Below, one piece after another: positions 11,483 through 22,506 of a stretch of DNA of 64,000 nt. The position numbers were made by a program, and so were the translations under genes. The notes beneath the pieces were generated by a model. It saw only the letters and a list, made by a program, of their open reading frames with translations. It had not been told where the DNA came from and did not search any database. Origin of the DNA: Glebionis coronaria (taxonomy: Eukaryota > Streptophyta > Magnoliopsida > Asterales > Asteraceae); the NCBI GenBank assembly GCA_025667525.1, contig CM046879.1, forward strand, positions 359,804,639 through 359,868,638. The letters are read 5' to 3'. Within the stretch, counting starts at the first letter, position 1; each line of letters begins with the position of its first letter.

Positions 11483-14400
11483 TGTGACAATCCGTCAATT
11501 TATGGTTGATATTTTATTCTCGAATATTATTTAAAAACATTATTTTAATGTTACAATATGAACTCACTTATTTTTGGGAAGAAATTTGGATTTACGTCTT
11601 GAAGTAGCGTCGACTACGTCTAAACCGGAGGATTCAACGTTACGTGCTTACGTTTAAATACACCGTCTTGGGTGACAGTCCGACATTTCAGAAAATAAAT
11701 TTATTCGTGAATATTATTTTGGAGTATTAAATTTGTGTTGGTTCATAAACTCACAAATTTACGAGAAGAGACTAGGACTTACGATTTTATTTTAACGTCC
11801 TTTACGACTAAACCGGAAACCCTAGGATTACGTATTTACGTTTTTGAACTCCGTTTTTGATGAGACAATTTTTATTGAATTCGTTTTGTGACGTTGATTC
11901 ATAATTTATAAAAATGTTTTTCGTAAAACGACCCGAGGGCACGCAAATCGAGGAAACTAGAATCGAGGAGTACCCGTAAATAAATGGGGATGAGACAAGT
12001 GGGACACTTGTCCCACCCCCACTCAAAACCGGCTACAAAGCTACACCACAACAACTTGGTGTCAAGTTGTAAGCAATATTACTTACACTTGTCCTAGTAA
12101 GCTTAACTTGAAAGCTAAGCTTACCACTACACCAAAAAAACTACTCATCCCATACCATTTGCTTCATTCACACATGCAAAACCACCCTCAAAATCCTCTC
12201 AACTCTCTCTCTTAGTTCGTCCCATCCTCACCAAGAACACCCTCAATTGATCAAAATTAACCACAAAATCTCATGTTATTCATACACATGTTGAAGTCCT
12301 TTTGAAGCCCTATTGATTGGTGCAAGTTATAACATCCAAGGAGGAGTTTTCATGGTGTCTTGAGGCTGATTTTCCACAAGGAGTATATGAAGATTGGTGG
12401 TCTTGAAGATGGTCTTGGCTATGCACAAGTTTCTCCATCAAAAGCCATGTTTTGATCAACCTACATCATCATGGTGGTATAAAGATTGCCCTCCTCATCT
12501 TCTTGTTATTTTGATTATGTAATCATGTATTTTATTTCCTATTGTATATTTTTATGATGATTATATGATGATAAAAATGTTATGTGGGGATTTGGTGTTG
12601 ATGAATATGATTAAAAAGGTGAAAAACTATAAGAAACAAGGTTAAAATCTTGCTTAAAATGATGGTTGTAAAAAACAGTAAAGAACCATATGGTAAACTG
12701 ATAAAATGAGGAAGTATAATCCATTTACAGTAAGCTATATGTCTTGTACACATGTGAGAGTTGGCCATGCAATGGAATCATTGTAATGAGTGAGATATGA
12801 TCAAAACAAGTTTAAGGTACAAATCTGAGTTCACTGTTTTGGACGATTTTTAGAAAATACTTAGAAGATGATTCAACAGTAGCTATACGAGAGTTAAATG
12901 TAGCAAAAATCATGTAGTTTATGTGATAAAAATTTGAGTTTCTATCTCCATATAGAACTCTAGATATGGCAGTTTTTGTGAAAGTGAAGATAAAAATCAG
13001 ATTTTGGAAATTAAAGTATAATACTATTATATAAGCACTCAAAATTTAATAGTATAAAATATAAATTAAAACCCACTAACTTATATAATACATTTATATA
13101 AATATGTATAATGGTAAATAAGTGGACATTTTATAAAAATGGTAACTTGTTAAGTTTTATAAGTTATAAAACTATAAACTTGATTTTTACGACTTTTTCG
13201 GCTATTACCGTAAAATTAACGTTTTTGTTAAATAAAACTTAGATGGTTGGACCCGTCTAATGAAAACTTTATAAAACTTATATACTGAAATATAGACATG
13301 TATAACAAGTAAAAACCGATAAAACCCGAACTATAGGACATACGGACATTAACGAGCTAAGCAAACATATTGGACTAATAATTGGACTAAATAAGTTAAA
13401 CTCTTATAAAAAGAACTTATTGGGCTTAACCCATTTAGGCCCAACTTGTAAAGTCTATATACTGATAATATAAGTACAAAATGGATTAAAACAAGTTAAA
13501 GAACTTATAATAAGCTTATTGGACTTAAAACGTGTAAATAGGTAAAACTAGTAAACTAGTATAAAAGTTACCGACATATAACACTAAAATGAGTAAACGA
13601 GAATATGTAAACCTACTTGATCATCATATATATAAAATCATCATATGTATACATAATTGTTATTTTTATAAAGTCATTGGACATAAGTCTAAGACGAGTA
13701 TTATTTGTCTAGGTTTCCGTGATTGAAGCACGTATCGTACGTCCGAATTGCCGATAACCCGCCTTCCCACATCAACGTGAGTTCATAGCCTCGAACTCTT
13801 TTAAATGTTTTTATGAAATGTTTAATAAACCCGAGAGGGAGATAACATGTTAGTTTTTACAAAATAGGACACCATTTGTCCCGATTGTTTGTTTATTAAC
13901 TTGGACACGAATGATTGTATGACCCGATTGTATGACCCGATAAATGATTAAAGCACCCGATAGATGAAATTAAATGGATTATTAAAGTTAGGTTATGTCA
14001 CTAAAAGTCCCATTAGCATGAATTGTGAACTACCGGGATTTGGTAGACGCTTATGCATTTAATAGTACTATTTGGGGACGATCACCCCAGTTCGCGCCTT
14101 GACGGTTGATCCCCGTCGTGCCACATTGATTAGTAAGCGAATTTATGTATGAGAAGATTTCCATAGCGTGACCTTTGTGATGACACGCTACTTTAGATGG
14201 GCAAATTGGGTATCGGGTTAGCTACCCGTTTTTGGTTTAGTAATGTAACAATGTCATGCGGCTTATAATAATCCAAATTAACAAAATACTACTAGACGCT
14301 CCGAACTACGATGTATTGCCTGACTAGCAATACAGGGTCATACTATTGATATTATGTTCATGTTTTGGTTTTCATAACCATATTCATATAACGATATTTA

Positions 14401-14930
14401 TTTGATCTATACAACGTTGTAAAACGTATTGTATGATGTTTTTACGACATTGGCTCGTATGATGATTTTTAAGGCAAATGCCTATATTATGATTTTCGAC
14501 AAGGATTTGTATAAAATGACTTAGGCTATTTTATGGCCTATTACAAAGATTTGTACAAAACGATTTCTAGTAATATTTTTATACTGATATTATATTGATG
14601 GAATTTATTAAACTCTATGAGTTCACTCGGCGTTATCGTTGACCTTTTCTTTTAACATGTTTTATCTCAGGTACTTGAAGGTAATTCTCGGGAAGACAAC
14701 AAGAATTCATGGCCCGCACTTAAACAATATTTTCCATTCAAATACTTTGTAAAACTTTGTATGAAATATAATGACTTGGGACCGATGTAACTTTGATGTT
14801 TATGAATGGAAATGATTTATTATTAAACGACGCGATTTTTATGCGTTGTCTATGATATGAGTAATGTGCTATCCCGTAACACCAACTAGTCTTCCACTGT
14901 ATTGAGTTGTATAAATTTGGGGGTGTTACA
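11483..14930 (+). repeat. 3' LTR of element T
   Basis: The LTR is 3448 bp and near-identical to 2654-6098. It ends GGGTGTTACA, followed directly by the TSD CAAGG. Nothing in it looks like a gene. Confidence 0.93.
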
Positions 14931-14935
14931 CAAGG
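14931..14935. repeat. Target-site duplication, right copy, element T
   Basis: CAAGG repeats 2649-2653. The following bases resume the element A 3' non-coding region. Confidence 0.95.
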
Positions 14936-15842
14936 CATAACTTATTGAAGCGGAATGCGAAGATTGGCGAGTCCGAAAAGGCCCTAACAAGTGATGTGAA
15001 GAATCATTTATCAAAAATCAATATGAAGGATCGAGACACACGACGAAAAGCAAATACTCCCCTAAAGATCATGGAGAAGTCTATCCAAAAAGGCCCTAAC
15101 AAGGTATGAGGATAAATAGATCCAAGTCCTAAAAGGAGGCGGATCGTTGTATATCAAAGTCCAAAATAAAGATTGGAGAAAAATGAAGAAGTCGTGGTCC
15201 AAAATTGAAGAATCTCTCAAAACTTCAAGTGAAAAAATTCCTATTATAAAGAGAAGACAATAATTTCAAGAACGTCTCTCAAGATTTGAAGTATGAAGTC
15301 GCTGCCAAATATCGGTCCGAGAAAGGTCTCAAATCGTGAAGCGAGTTATGCCAAGAAATGAACTTTATGAGGTCCCTAGAAGAAGTTTTAAAAGATTTTG
15401 TCCTTTAGCTAACTATGGATTAAATCTCCCACTTTATTTTCAGCCTAAATAACTATCGAAATAAGTCAAACAATGCATCCTCGTGATCATTCAAGACAAA
15501 ATTAAAATATAAGAGATACACCTAGGAATAAGGGAGTCTAAGTAAATAATTGGCCCACATGAATTCATGTTAGTTTGCTAACTTATAATAACAATGATCT
15601 CGTTTTTAAGCTTGGTTTAGGGAACATGAAACTTGAGGATGATGAACATTCATGACGGCCAAAACCCCAATGTAAGTCTTTGATTTCTTTACTTATTTTG
15701 AACATATTTCTATTTTTTTAACCTACTTAATGTTTAGTATTTAATAAAGGCCAAGGTGGGTTATCTATGATGAGAAATGTAAATTGTGCTTTGAAATTAA
15801 TGCATTGCATGAGGGCATTGCAATGGTCAAGTGTAGGGGATT
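14936..15842 (+). other. 3' non-coding region of element A, second part, with polypurine tract
   Basis: The sequence follows 37856-38765 of element B closely, with small deletions such as one near 15000. It has no ORF of note. It ends in the polypurine tract AAGTGTAGGGGATT (15829-15842) directly before the LTR. Confidence 0.75.
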
Positions 15843-16282
15843 TAATAAGTGTGAAAACACTTATCCTTTTACCACTTACTTCCAATAATGACAAGACCAA
15901 AACGTATATTTTACGTCGTAAAAGTCGGAATTATGCGTGGTTTGTGTTTTTATAGTGTTTCAGGATAAAAATATGCAAAAGGAAGAAAACATGGTCTATC
16001 ACGGGCTTTTATTGAAGAAAACGAGAAAAGATGAAGTCAAAAGATCAAGAGTGCAAAAAGAACGAAAGTCCAAGGCCTATTCTGAAGATTTATCGAAGAA
16101 AAAGTCTAAAGACGGATGATTAATGAAGTCGAAGAACTCAAGTCTAATAGAAGAAGAAAATTATAAGACAAGTTCAATTTATATCGACAAATCCTGAGAC
16201 GAGGTCGAGAAAGACAAAGTATTTAAATCGAGTCGAGACGAAAAGAAAGAAAGAAGGAAGCACACATGCACTCCCCTCCTTT

Positions 16283-16290
16283 TATAAATA
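16283..16290 (+). promoter_or_regulatory. TATA box in LTR of element A
   Basis: TATAAATA follows a C/T-rich stretch and lies about 440 bp into the LTR, as in the B LTRs (TATAAATA 465 bp in). Confidence 0.65.
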
Positions 16291-16887
16291 CCCTCCTAAT
16301 GCACATTAGGAGGGTGTTAGCTAGTTTATTTTTCTTTCTTTAGTTTTCATTTTTAGAGAGAGAAAGTGTTTAACTTTCTCTCACTAAAACTTCATCTTTT
16401 ATTTCTTTCATGTTTATGCTTTAATTCACTTTTGTAATTTTGAATCTTTAATCTACAAGTTCAAGTTTAATCTTTCAATCTTAATCTTCTTCTACCTTTC
16501 TTTATTTTTAAGTTGTTTTTGATCCGTTATAATCTTTGATTTTGCTTAAATTTGATGTTTATGTGATTAAAGAGTTTATCTTTTTTAATCTTATATAAGT
16601 TTTTATACGATTAAGCTTAAGGCTTGTTATGCTTTTTGGCTTATTTAGTATTTAGCTTATTTACCCTTTTAAATTTTTCTTAAAAGTTTAGTGTTTTTAA
16701 AAGTTCGTCTTATAAAGTTTGCTTATTTGGTGATTTGATAAGCTTTCCATTTGTAGCTTATTGAGTCTCCTTATTATTGGTCTTGTTGAGTTTTTGATAA
16801 TTGATTATTAGAAGTGCTTATTAGGATTTTTAGCTTATCTCCATTTTCGGATTATTTGGTGCTCCATCGCAATCATAAGTTTTGTAT

Positions 16888-17290
16888 ATTCCGACGCTAC
16901 ATTCCGATGGTCTCAGGGTGATCGCAATAACCTTTTAGGTTCTACTTTGTGATCAAGAGTTTTTTCCCCCTTATTCCGATCGTGATTGCGATCGCTCATT
17001 GCGTTCGCACATTGCGACGGGTCTTAAGGTTTTATTAAGACGAAACTCTGCCCAATTTTTGTTAGCAACATTCCGATAGAAATACTTGTATTCCGATACT
17101 ATTATTCCGATCTTAAACATTCCGATAATGGAAATTCAGATAGAGATATTCCGATAGACTTACATTCCGACAGAACTGCATTCCGATGGTTATTCAGACA
17201 ACATTATTCCGATAGCTTTCATTTTCTATTATTCCGATGGTTTTTTTTTTTTGCAACATTCCGATAGAATTGACTTGTTACATTCCGATG
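16888..17290 (+). repeat. CATTCCGAT repeat module in LTR of element A
   Basis: About fourteen irregularly spaced copies of ATTCCGAT or close variants are present. The first part (about 16910-17087) also holds unique sequence (GATCGCAATAACC, ATTGCGA, ACTCTG.CCA, TTAGCAACATTCCGAT). That sequence recurs in the same order in the 5' leader of the copia element E (23103-23268). It lies 600-1000 bp downstream of the TATA box, so it should be in the leader RNA. Confidence 0.8.
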
Positions 17291-17570
17291 GTTTAAGTTT
17301 TAAGTTTTACTACGTTTTAATTTCCACAAATTGCACGCTTCCCGAAATCTCTATTTTTACCAAGTGTTTTTCTAGTAATTTTTAGTTTACTTTTTAAAGC
17401 TTTAATTTTACTCAGCGACATTTTCATATTTGTTTTTAGTTTAAATTAGGTAATCAACCAAACCATTTTATTTTCCACCAAGAACGACTGAGTACCACTT
17501 TCTACTAGTAATCAATTCGAGAAGATCGGACGATAACTTTTTATTCTTGGAAATTCCTTGTATTACCGAC

Positions 17571-19080
17571 TGATACCGGTTCTCACTCATATAACTGAAA
17601 AGACAACTGAATTACGTGTGACATGTAACTAAGAATTAGGGACATGGGTTGTGATGGAAATCGTCTAGTGGTGAAGCATCGTCTCGCCCGATAGCTTTGA
17701 TCCAATGCCTTTGTCTTCGTGCTGTAGGATTTCTCGGTTGTGAACAGCATTAGCATCTCGTAGCGTCTCCAAATAGTCAGCAGCATCAACATTTAGTAAC
17801 ATCTCCCGGTTATGAGTGGCATCAGCATCTTGTGGCATATCAACAAGTGGAATACGCCTGAGATGATTTAAAATCGATTAGCGAATACTCGTGGAGTATT
17901 GCAAGTGAAAATCACCCGACTTAAGGTACGAGTAATACACATGGGGTACGGTACATGGAGTACGCATAGAACGCACATGAAATGATCGGTATGGGATCGA
18001 TCATCTGACGTGATTTTAAAGGAAAAATAATTGGTTAAACGGTTAGAAACTAAACTGGAATGAGCATCATGATAGCCTAACAATTCTAGCATAGACATCA
18101 TTCTGGTTGCATAGAGGGACACTAAAAGTGTGGTCACACAAAATTCAACGATGATTTGCATGAAAGCATGATTAATGAAAACCAAGCATGACTATAATGA
18201 AAGCAGGATTAAATGAAATCCATTGATGTCTTGCATGAAAGCCTAATCAACATAATGAAAGCATAATCAACATAAGAGACGTAAGACATAATCAACATGA
18301 AGACGAAATCAACATGAAGAAACCTGGAACAAGATTTACATGAAGGAGTATAAAACATAATCGACATGAAAACGGAGTTAACCATGATAGTATGAAAACG
18401 TAATTGACATAAAGAGACATAGCAACTAATGAGGGGACATGAAACAAATATTTATGACCGTAGTGAATCCAAAATTTTCTGGTGTGGATGACCATGGGTC
18501 GTTTCATAAAATAACATTTGACATGATTTATTTGATTAAGATATAATACATAATCATGAAAAAAATTTATGCATGTAAACATGAAAATTTTATGCATGAA
18601 AACAGTGTATGGATGCATGATAAAGGAAATGACATGGGTTTGGGTGAACATCTATGGGTCGGTTCACCTAAACAAAATTATTCGATTAAAAGCACATGCG
18701 ACTAAATATGGCCAGTCCTGTACCAACCATTACTTAGTCAAAATACCTGCGACAATAATACATGGAATAAATGAGTGAAAATCAGCTGTCAAAACTTAGC
18801 AGAAAAAATTTTTATGTGACCAATTATGAACTACTAGGGTTTAGTCCACGTTAGCCACAGTTCACGAGGAACATCATGCATGAAACAATGACACATAACT
18901 AAGTATGGATGACGTTTGTTCATCCATATTAGTAAAACAATACCGATGAAAACATCACGGTTAAAACAACAAGGTGTTGAAAACATCAATACGTGGAAAA
19001 ACAGCGTTGACTTTGGAAGCTTCTAGTGACTACCCACTAGTCACATGTCGAGTTTTAGAGCCTACAGGTCAAAGCCTTGG
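17571..19080 (-). pseudogene. Leader and probable gag remnant of element F
   Basis: No intact gene is present. On the minus strand a short open stretch (about 17843 to 17661) encodes two related segments, DADATHNREMLLN and DANAVHNREILQH. It could be the N-terminal part of a gag. The stretch nearer the PBS (18190-18660) is AT-rich and full of ACATGAA and CATGAAA repeats. Minus-strand open stretches there show no family features, so I do not call them genes. Confidence 0.4.
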
Positions 19081-19092
19081 TCTCTGATACCA
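19081..19092 (-). other. Primer-binding site of element F
   Basis: Read on the minus strand this is TGGTATCAGAGA, the initiator tRNA-Met type, 4 bases from the LTR end. The same motif follows the 5' LTR of D. Confidence 0.78.
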
Positions 19093-19648
19093 TAATTGTA
19101 ACACCCCACTTTGATAAGTGGACCGTTACGCGTATTTATGGCATGTCATCAAAGCATGCAAGGTAAGATGTACTAAAACATGCATGACCATAGGGAAAAC
19201 CGGAATCAGACATCGGTTCCCAAACATAAGGCCAAAACATAAATAAAGTAAATAAACTAGGAGGACAAGACAAGTTTCCAAACAAGCATAATTATGAACG
19301 CAAAAAGGAGAGGAAGTCTAAGGCAGCTTCCATCCTATGCACGTCCTCCATAAGCTCAAGTCTGACCTTGGATACCTGTCGTTTTGGGACATGGAAAGGA
19401 AAGTAACAGCTGAGCAATACGCTCAGTGAACGGATATACGAAAATGTATGAAAGGATGAAACATAAATAAGACTAATTAGCAGCGGAAATGTATAAGTCC
19501 TGGAAAACCTGGAACATATTTATTAAACTGGTTTTATGTTTGAAAAGACTTATGTTTTTATGTAAAATCTGTATTAATTAGCCCATAGCCAATATAGGTC
19601 ATGAGGTTCCACCGTGCATGAATACTTGGAGGGGAGACCTCGTCATGG

Positions 19649-19898
19649 AATTAGAGGTGTTGCCTCTAATTAAATAGTCTGGGTAGGAGGGATCAACTCC
19701 TTGTGAAGGATTCAAGGCACACACCACATTCACTATGATAATACTGGTAAAACATGTAACTAGGATGCACCCATACGCCCCACATGATATTATAATATAA
19801 TGGCCAAAACTGTAAAGGGACGCCACGAGCAATCACTTCGCCGTGGGGAAGTCATAACACTGGTGCCTCTAGTGTTATGGTTATGGTACCTCCATAAC
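19649..19898. repeat. Hairpin cluster in LTR of element F
   Basis: Three perfect inverted repeats are present: AATTAGAGG/CCTCTAATT (19649-19671), CATAACACT/AGTGTTATG (19853-19879) and GTTATGG/CCATAAC (19880-19898). They lie about 550-800 bp from the PBS-proximal LTR end, close to where D carries its hairpin minisatellite. Confidence 0.65.
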
Positions 19899-20314
19899 TA
19901 GGTGATGCTCCTCATGCATGTATATGGCTTAGGCTCTTAAACTAACATAAGTATCAAACATATAAAACAATACTGGGAAAACAGTTGGCTGCAAACGGAG
20001 AATCCTAATAAGGAAAGAATGTCCATATTGAAGGACGGGAAATCCGTACCTTGTGTCCAGTGAACGAAGAAGACGAAAGAATGAAAGTCCTATTCCGATC
20101 TCACTAATGCTACATAAATAGGGGACATGTATAATTATTCTGTATACTAAGTGCGTTACTGATTATATCATGTCTAAGCTTGTTTTATATGTTCTTGTCT
20201 TGTTTTACTGATTTTAATGTTATACTGTGTTTATCATGTATTCTATGTATTCTGGTTAAGTATTAACTTGTATTCTTGTATTATTATACATGTTGTGTAA
20301 TAGTAAGTAACTTT

Positions 20315-20441
20315 CAATAAAAATAGCAGGTTTTCTAAAATAGAAAGTTTCCAAAAATAGATTAGCTTCTAATAATTGATCAGTTTCTAAAAATAGAAAA
20401 TTTCCAAAAATAGTAAGTTTCCTGAAATAGAAAGTTTTCAT
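20315..20441. repeat. Short tandem repeat, AAATAGAAAGTTTCC type, in LTR of element F
   Basis: Imperfect units of about 17-33 bp containing AAAATAGAAAGTTTCC, AAAATAGAAAATTTCC and similar strings follow one another. This gives an apparent repetitive open stretch on the minus strand that is not a gene. Confidence 0.6.
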
Positions 20442-20617
20442 ATTTAGAAATAAGCTGGATTAATAAGGTAATAATATAAGCTTAAGTTTACTGGTTAAAT
20501 ATCATAACTGATGTAATTATTGGTATAGTTTATTAATAATATCATGTTAATTAAATAAACTATAGGTTATACGATTTAATTAAATATAAGCATGATTTAA
20601 TTAAATGTGTATAAAAT

Positions 20618-20784
20618 ACTTAGGTTAAACATGTATTAATATTATATTAATTGTAACCTAAGTCATGTTTATTAATTAATTATATTCCATGTCTTAAATA
20701 ATTAATTAATACTATATTCTAAATTAATTAAATAAATACTTAGGTTAAAACATGTATTATTGTCTAAATAATAATAACCTAAGT
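20618..20784. repeat. Two duplicated hairpins in LTR of element F
   Basis: The arms ACTTAGGTTA/TAACCTAAGT occur twice, at 20618-20663 and at 20738-20784. Both loops start with an AACATGTATTA-like sequence, so the whole unit was duplicated at about 120 bp spacing. Confidence 0.65.
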
Positions 20785-20929
20785 CCATGTTAAATTAACT
20801 TAATTATTAGCCTGGTTTTAATTAATTTAATTTCTTACTACAATAATATAACTTGTAAAAAGAATAGTAACTTGTAAAAAAATAAATTAAGTTGTTGAAA
20901 AACGTGACTTGTAAAAACGTTCCCATGAC

Positions 20930-21340
20930 AAATCCCGTTTTTTACTTAAAAGCCGAAACATAACCGGACCGGACCCCTTGAACCGGACCGAACCAAACAC
21001 CCCTAGCAGTGGCTACCCGGCCTAGCCGGTTGCCACTGCTCGAACTAATTCACCACCGGCTGCAGCCGGTGGTTTCCCCTGCTGTCTCGACTAGCCACTG
21101 CACCCAACAAGGTTCCCACCGGCAGCAGGCCGGTGGTTTCCCCCTGGTGGGCCGTGCGTTACCCCTGTTCAAACCAAACAGCCACCGACTTAAGCCGGTG
21201 GTGTTGTTGCTACAGCCCCGAGACAAACAACCTCACAAGGCAACCCTGACGCAAGTCGGAGTCCTTGTTTTACCTTGCTGCCGAACCACCAAGACCACAC
21301 CGAGACCACAATGCCGCGGTTGTGGTGACACGTGAGACAC
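20930..21340. other. GC-rich palindromic stretch in LTR of element F
   Basis: This segment is far richer in G and C than the AT-rich flanks. It contains a perfect 22-bp palindrome centred on CTGCAG (21052-21073), an inverted repeat GCAGTGGC/GCCACTGC (21006-21039), and three CCGGTGGT motifs, two of them followed by TTCCCC. Short open frames on both strands (21009-21335 plus, 21190-21393 minus) look like by-products of base composition. Confidence 0.5.
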
Positions 21341-22050
21341 CGAGAGCTTCGGCTCCCAGTTTGTGTGTGTCGGCCAAAACAAAACCCCCACAAAACCCTC
21401 TTCTGTTTATGTTTTCTAGATTAAACTAACAATATTTCTTGTTTTTAAGATTACATAACCATGTGTTCTTGATTTTAATCAAAAGAATAAAAAGAAAGGA
21501 TTAAAAAGGTTACCGAATGCGTGAATCCAATGAACTAAGAACACGAACACGAACACCCAATATTCAATACTCAAAATCAAACAAACACCCTTGTGGTGTT
21601 GATGTAGGCTAGCGGCCACAAGGAGGCAAAGGAAGAGAGGCTAGGGATTCTTGTTTTTTTTAAAAAATGAATGTTATGTTCCTGTCTTTTTCCCTTTCCC
21701 CACTTAGTCAATAAAATGGGCTTGGCCCTTTTCTCCTTCCTTGTCTGCGGCTAAGAGGGCCCACGAGGGAAACCCGTTCACTTTTTATGATTAATAACTT
21801 ACGTGTTCGTCGCTAGTGTTTTTGTGTTATATCGTAATTAATTACTCATGTAATAATTAAAACTTGTACCCGATCGATATTTATCGTATTATACTAAATA
21901 CATACGTAGTCACATGTTCCTGATTTAATGTTCATGATTTCATGCTCGTGATTATAATTATTATTGTTAATAATTATCGTGTAATATCACGTACTTAATA
22001 CTTATCGTGTAATAACACGTACGTAGTTTCTGTAATTAATAATCGTGACA

Positions 22051-22506
22051 GGTGTTCATGCTATAAAAGGAAAGTTTTAATTTGTTCGTACGTTTACTAA
22101 GTGTACTGTTCATGGTAAAAGTATGCGGGTTTTATAGAAGAAGTAAGTGTATATCTACTCAACAATCGTTAATATCCTCTCTCACAAGAGACTTTGAAGA
22201 AGATGGTGTAGACTAAATTGATAGTGGATTGCAAGGGTCATGTTCCCTATGATCTTGTTAGGTTTATCCACAGTCAAATTCGGCCAGGTAATTTGTAAGC
22301 ATCCTCATCAACCAGCATTTATTTAGAAACTTGTCTTTTGAGTGAAAGCACAAGTTTAGGGGAGGATTATTTGGAATAAATGCATGAGTAAAAGTTCCCC
22401 CTGCTGGTTGGTCAAGATCCCCCTACTGGAGTAATTTCCCCCTGCTGATTAATGAAGACAATGTGATCAGTTCCCATTGTTAGTATTTATCTTGTACATG
22501 AGTCCT
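22051..22506 (-). mobile_element. Element H (minus-strand copia), left segment of its 3' region
   Basis: The segment between F and E joins 57562 onward once E and its TSD are removed, so it belongs to H. It has no recognisable protein. It holds several C-rich tracts (GTTCCCCCTGCTGG, ATCCCCCTACTGG, TTTCCCCCTGCTG) that are purine tracts on the minus strand. A TATA-like CTATAAAAGG is at 22062-22071 on the plus strand. Whether it is LTR or 3' untranslated sequence cannot be decided from this window. Confidence 0.5.
22502..22506. repeat. Target-site duplication, left copy, element E
   Basis: GTCCT precedes TGTTGGAAATACG and is repeated at 57557-57561 directly after the 3' LTR. Confidence 0.92.

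Larger units (their letters stand above)
2654..14930 (+). mobile_element. Chromovirus (Tekay-like) Ty3/gypsy element T, complete but decayed
   Basis: This is a full LTR-internal-LTR element of 12,277 bp. It has two LTRs of 3445 and 3448 bp, both beginning TGTGACAATCC and ending GGGTGTTACA, a methionine-type PBS, a polypurine tract and a 5-bp TSD (CAAGG). The 5.4-kb interior still shows scattered fragments of reverse transcriptase, integrase and chromodomain, in that order. This identifies a chromovirus on the plus strand; very long LTRs and the TGTGACA start suggest the Tekay/Del group. The LTRs differ by only about 1-2% by eye while the interior is ruined. Confidence 0.9.
1..17565 (+). mobile_element. 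Athila-type Ty3/gypsy element A, 3' part, interrupted by element T
   Basis: The window opens inside the polyprotein of this element. From left to right it has RNase H and integrase (1-1541), a 2.0-kb 3' non-coding region split by element T (1542-2653 and 14936-15842), a polypurine tract and a 3' LTR (15843-17565). The 5' LTR, gag, protease and reverse transcriptase lie left of the window. Assignment to the Athila-like lineage rests on the integrase sequence and on the 3' region, which matches that of element B, whose PBS is the tRNA-Asp type used by Athila. The element appears to sit inside the minus-strand element F, because F internal sequence resumes directly at 17566. Confidence 0.8.
15843..17565 (+). 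repeat. 3' LTR of element A
   Basis: The start aligns with the B LTR start through the polypurine tract and the following AAAACAC...CTACCACTTA-like sequence. The end aligns with the B LTR end (CCTTGTATCA). Both termini look mutated: TAATA for TGATA and TATTA for TATCA. A TATA box TATAAATA lies at 16283-16290, just upstream of the probable transcription start. The transcribed part carries the CATTCCGAT repeat module. The length is about 1723 bp. CCGAC at 17566-17570 would be the TSD, but the other copy is outside the window. Confidence 0.75.
17566..22050 (-). mobile_element. Minus-strand Ty3/gypsy element F, 5' part
   Basis: On the minus strand this is a 5' LTR (22050 back to 19097), a methionine-type PBS (19092-19081) and the first 1.5 kb of internal sequence, cut at 17566 by element A. 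The LTR termini are TGTCACG at the start and GGGGTGTTACA at the end, read on the minus strand. The rest of the element would lie left of the window. The right flank GGTGT (22051-22055) is a possible TSD that cannot be checked here. Confidence 0.65.
19097..22050 (-). repeat. 5' LTR of element F
   Basis: The 2954-bp region begins TGTAACACCCC and ends AATCGTGACA on the plus strand. Its PBS-proximal boundary is well supported by the PBS. The distal boundary is chosen from the ACA terminus and is less sure. It contains clustered hairpins (19649-19898), a short AT-rich tandem repeat (20315-20441), two duplicated hairpins (20618-20784) and a GC-rich palindrome-bearing stretch (20930-21340). Confidence 0.6.

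Noticed and set aside
18292..18651. A 119-codon minus-strand frame in F.
   Set aside because: It is built from CATGAAA-type repeats in an AT-rich leader and resembles no protein family.
21009..21335. A 108-codon frame in the GC-rich island.
   Set aside because: Long frames are expected in GC-rich sequence; the opposite strand is open as well and the peptide is low in complexity.
22200..22290. Short plus-strand peptide IVDCKGHVPYDLVRFIHSQIRPG followed by a GT that looks like an exon end.
   Set aside because: A stop lies directly upstream, the similarity to any known protein is too weak, and the segment is inside element H.
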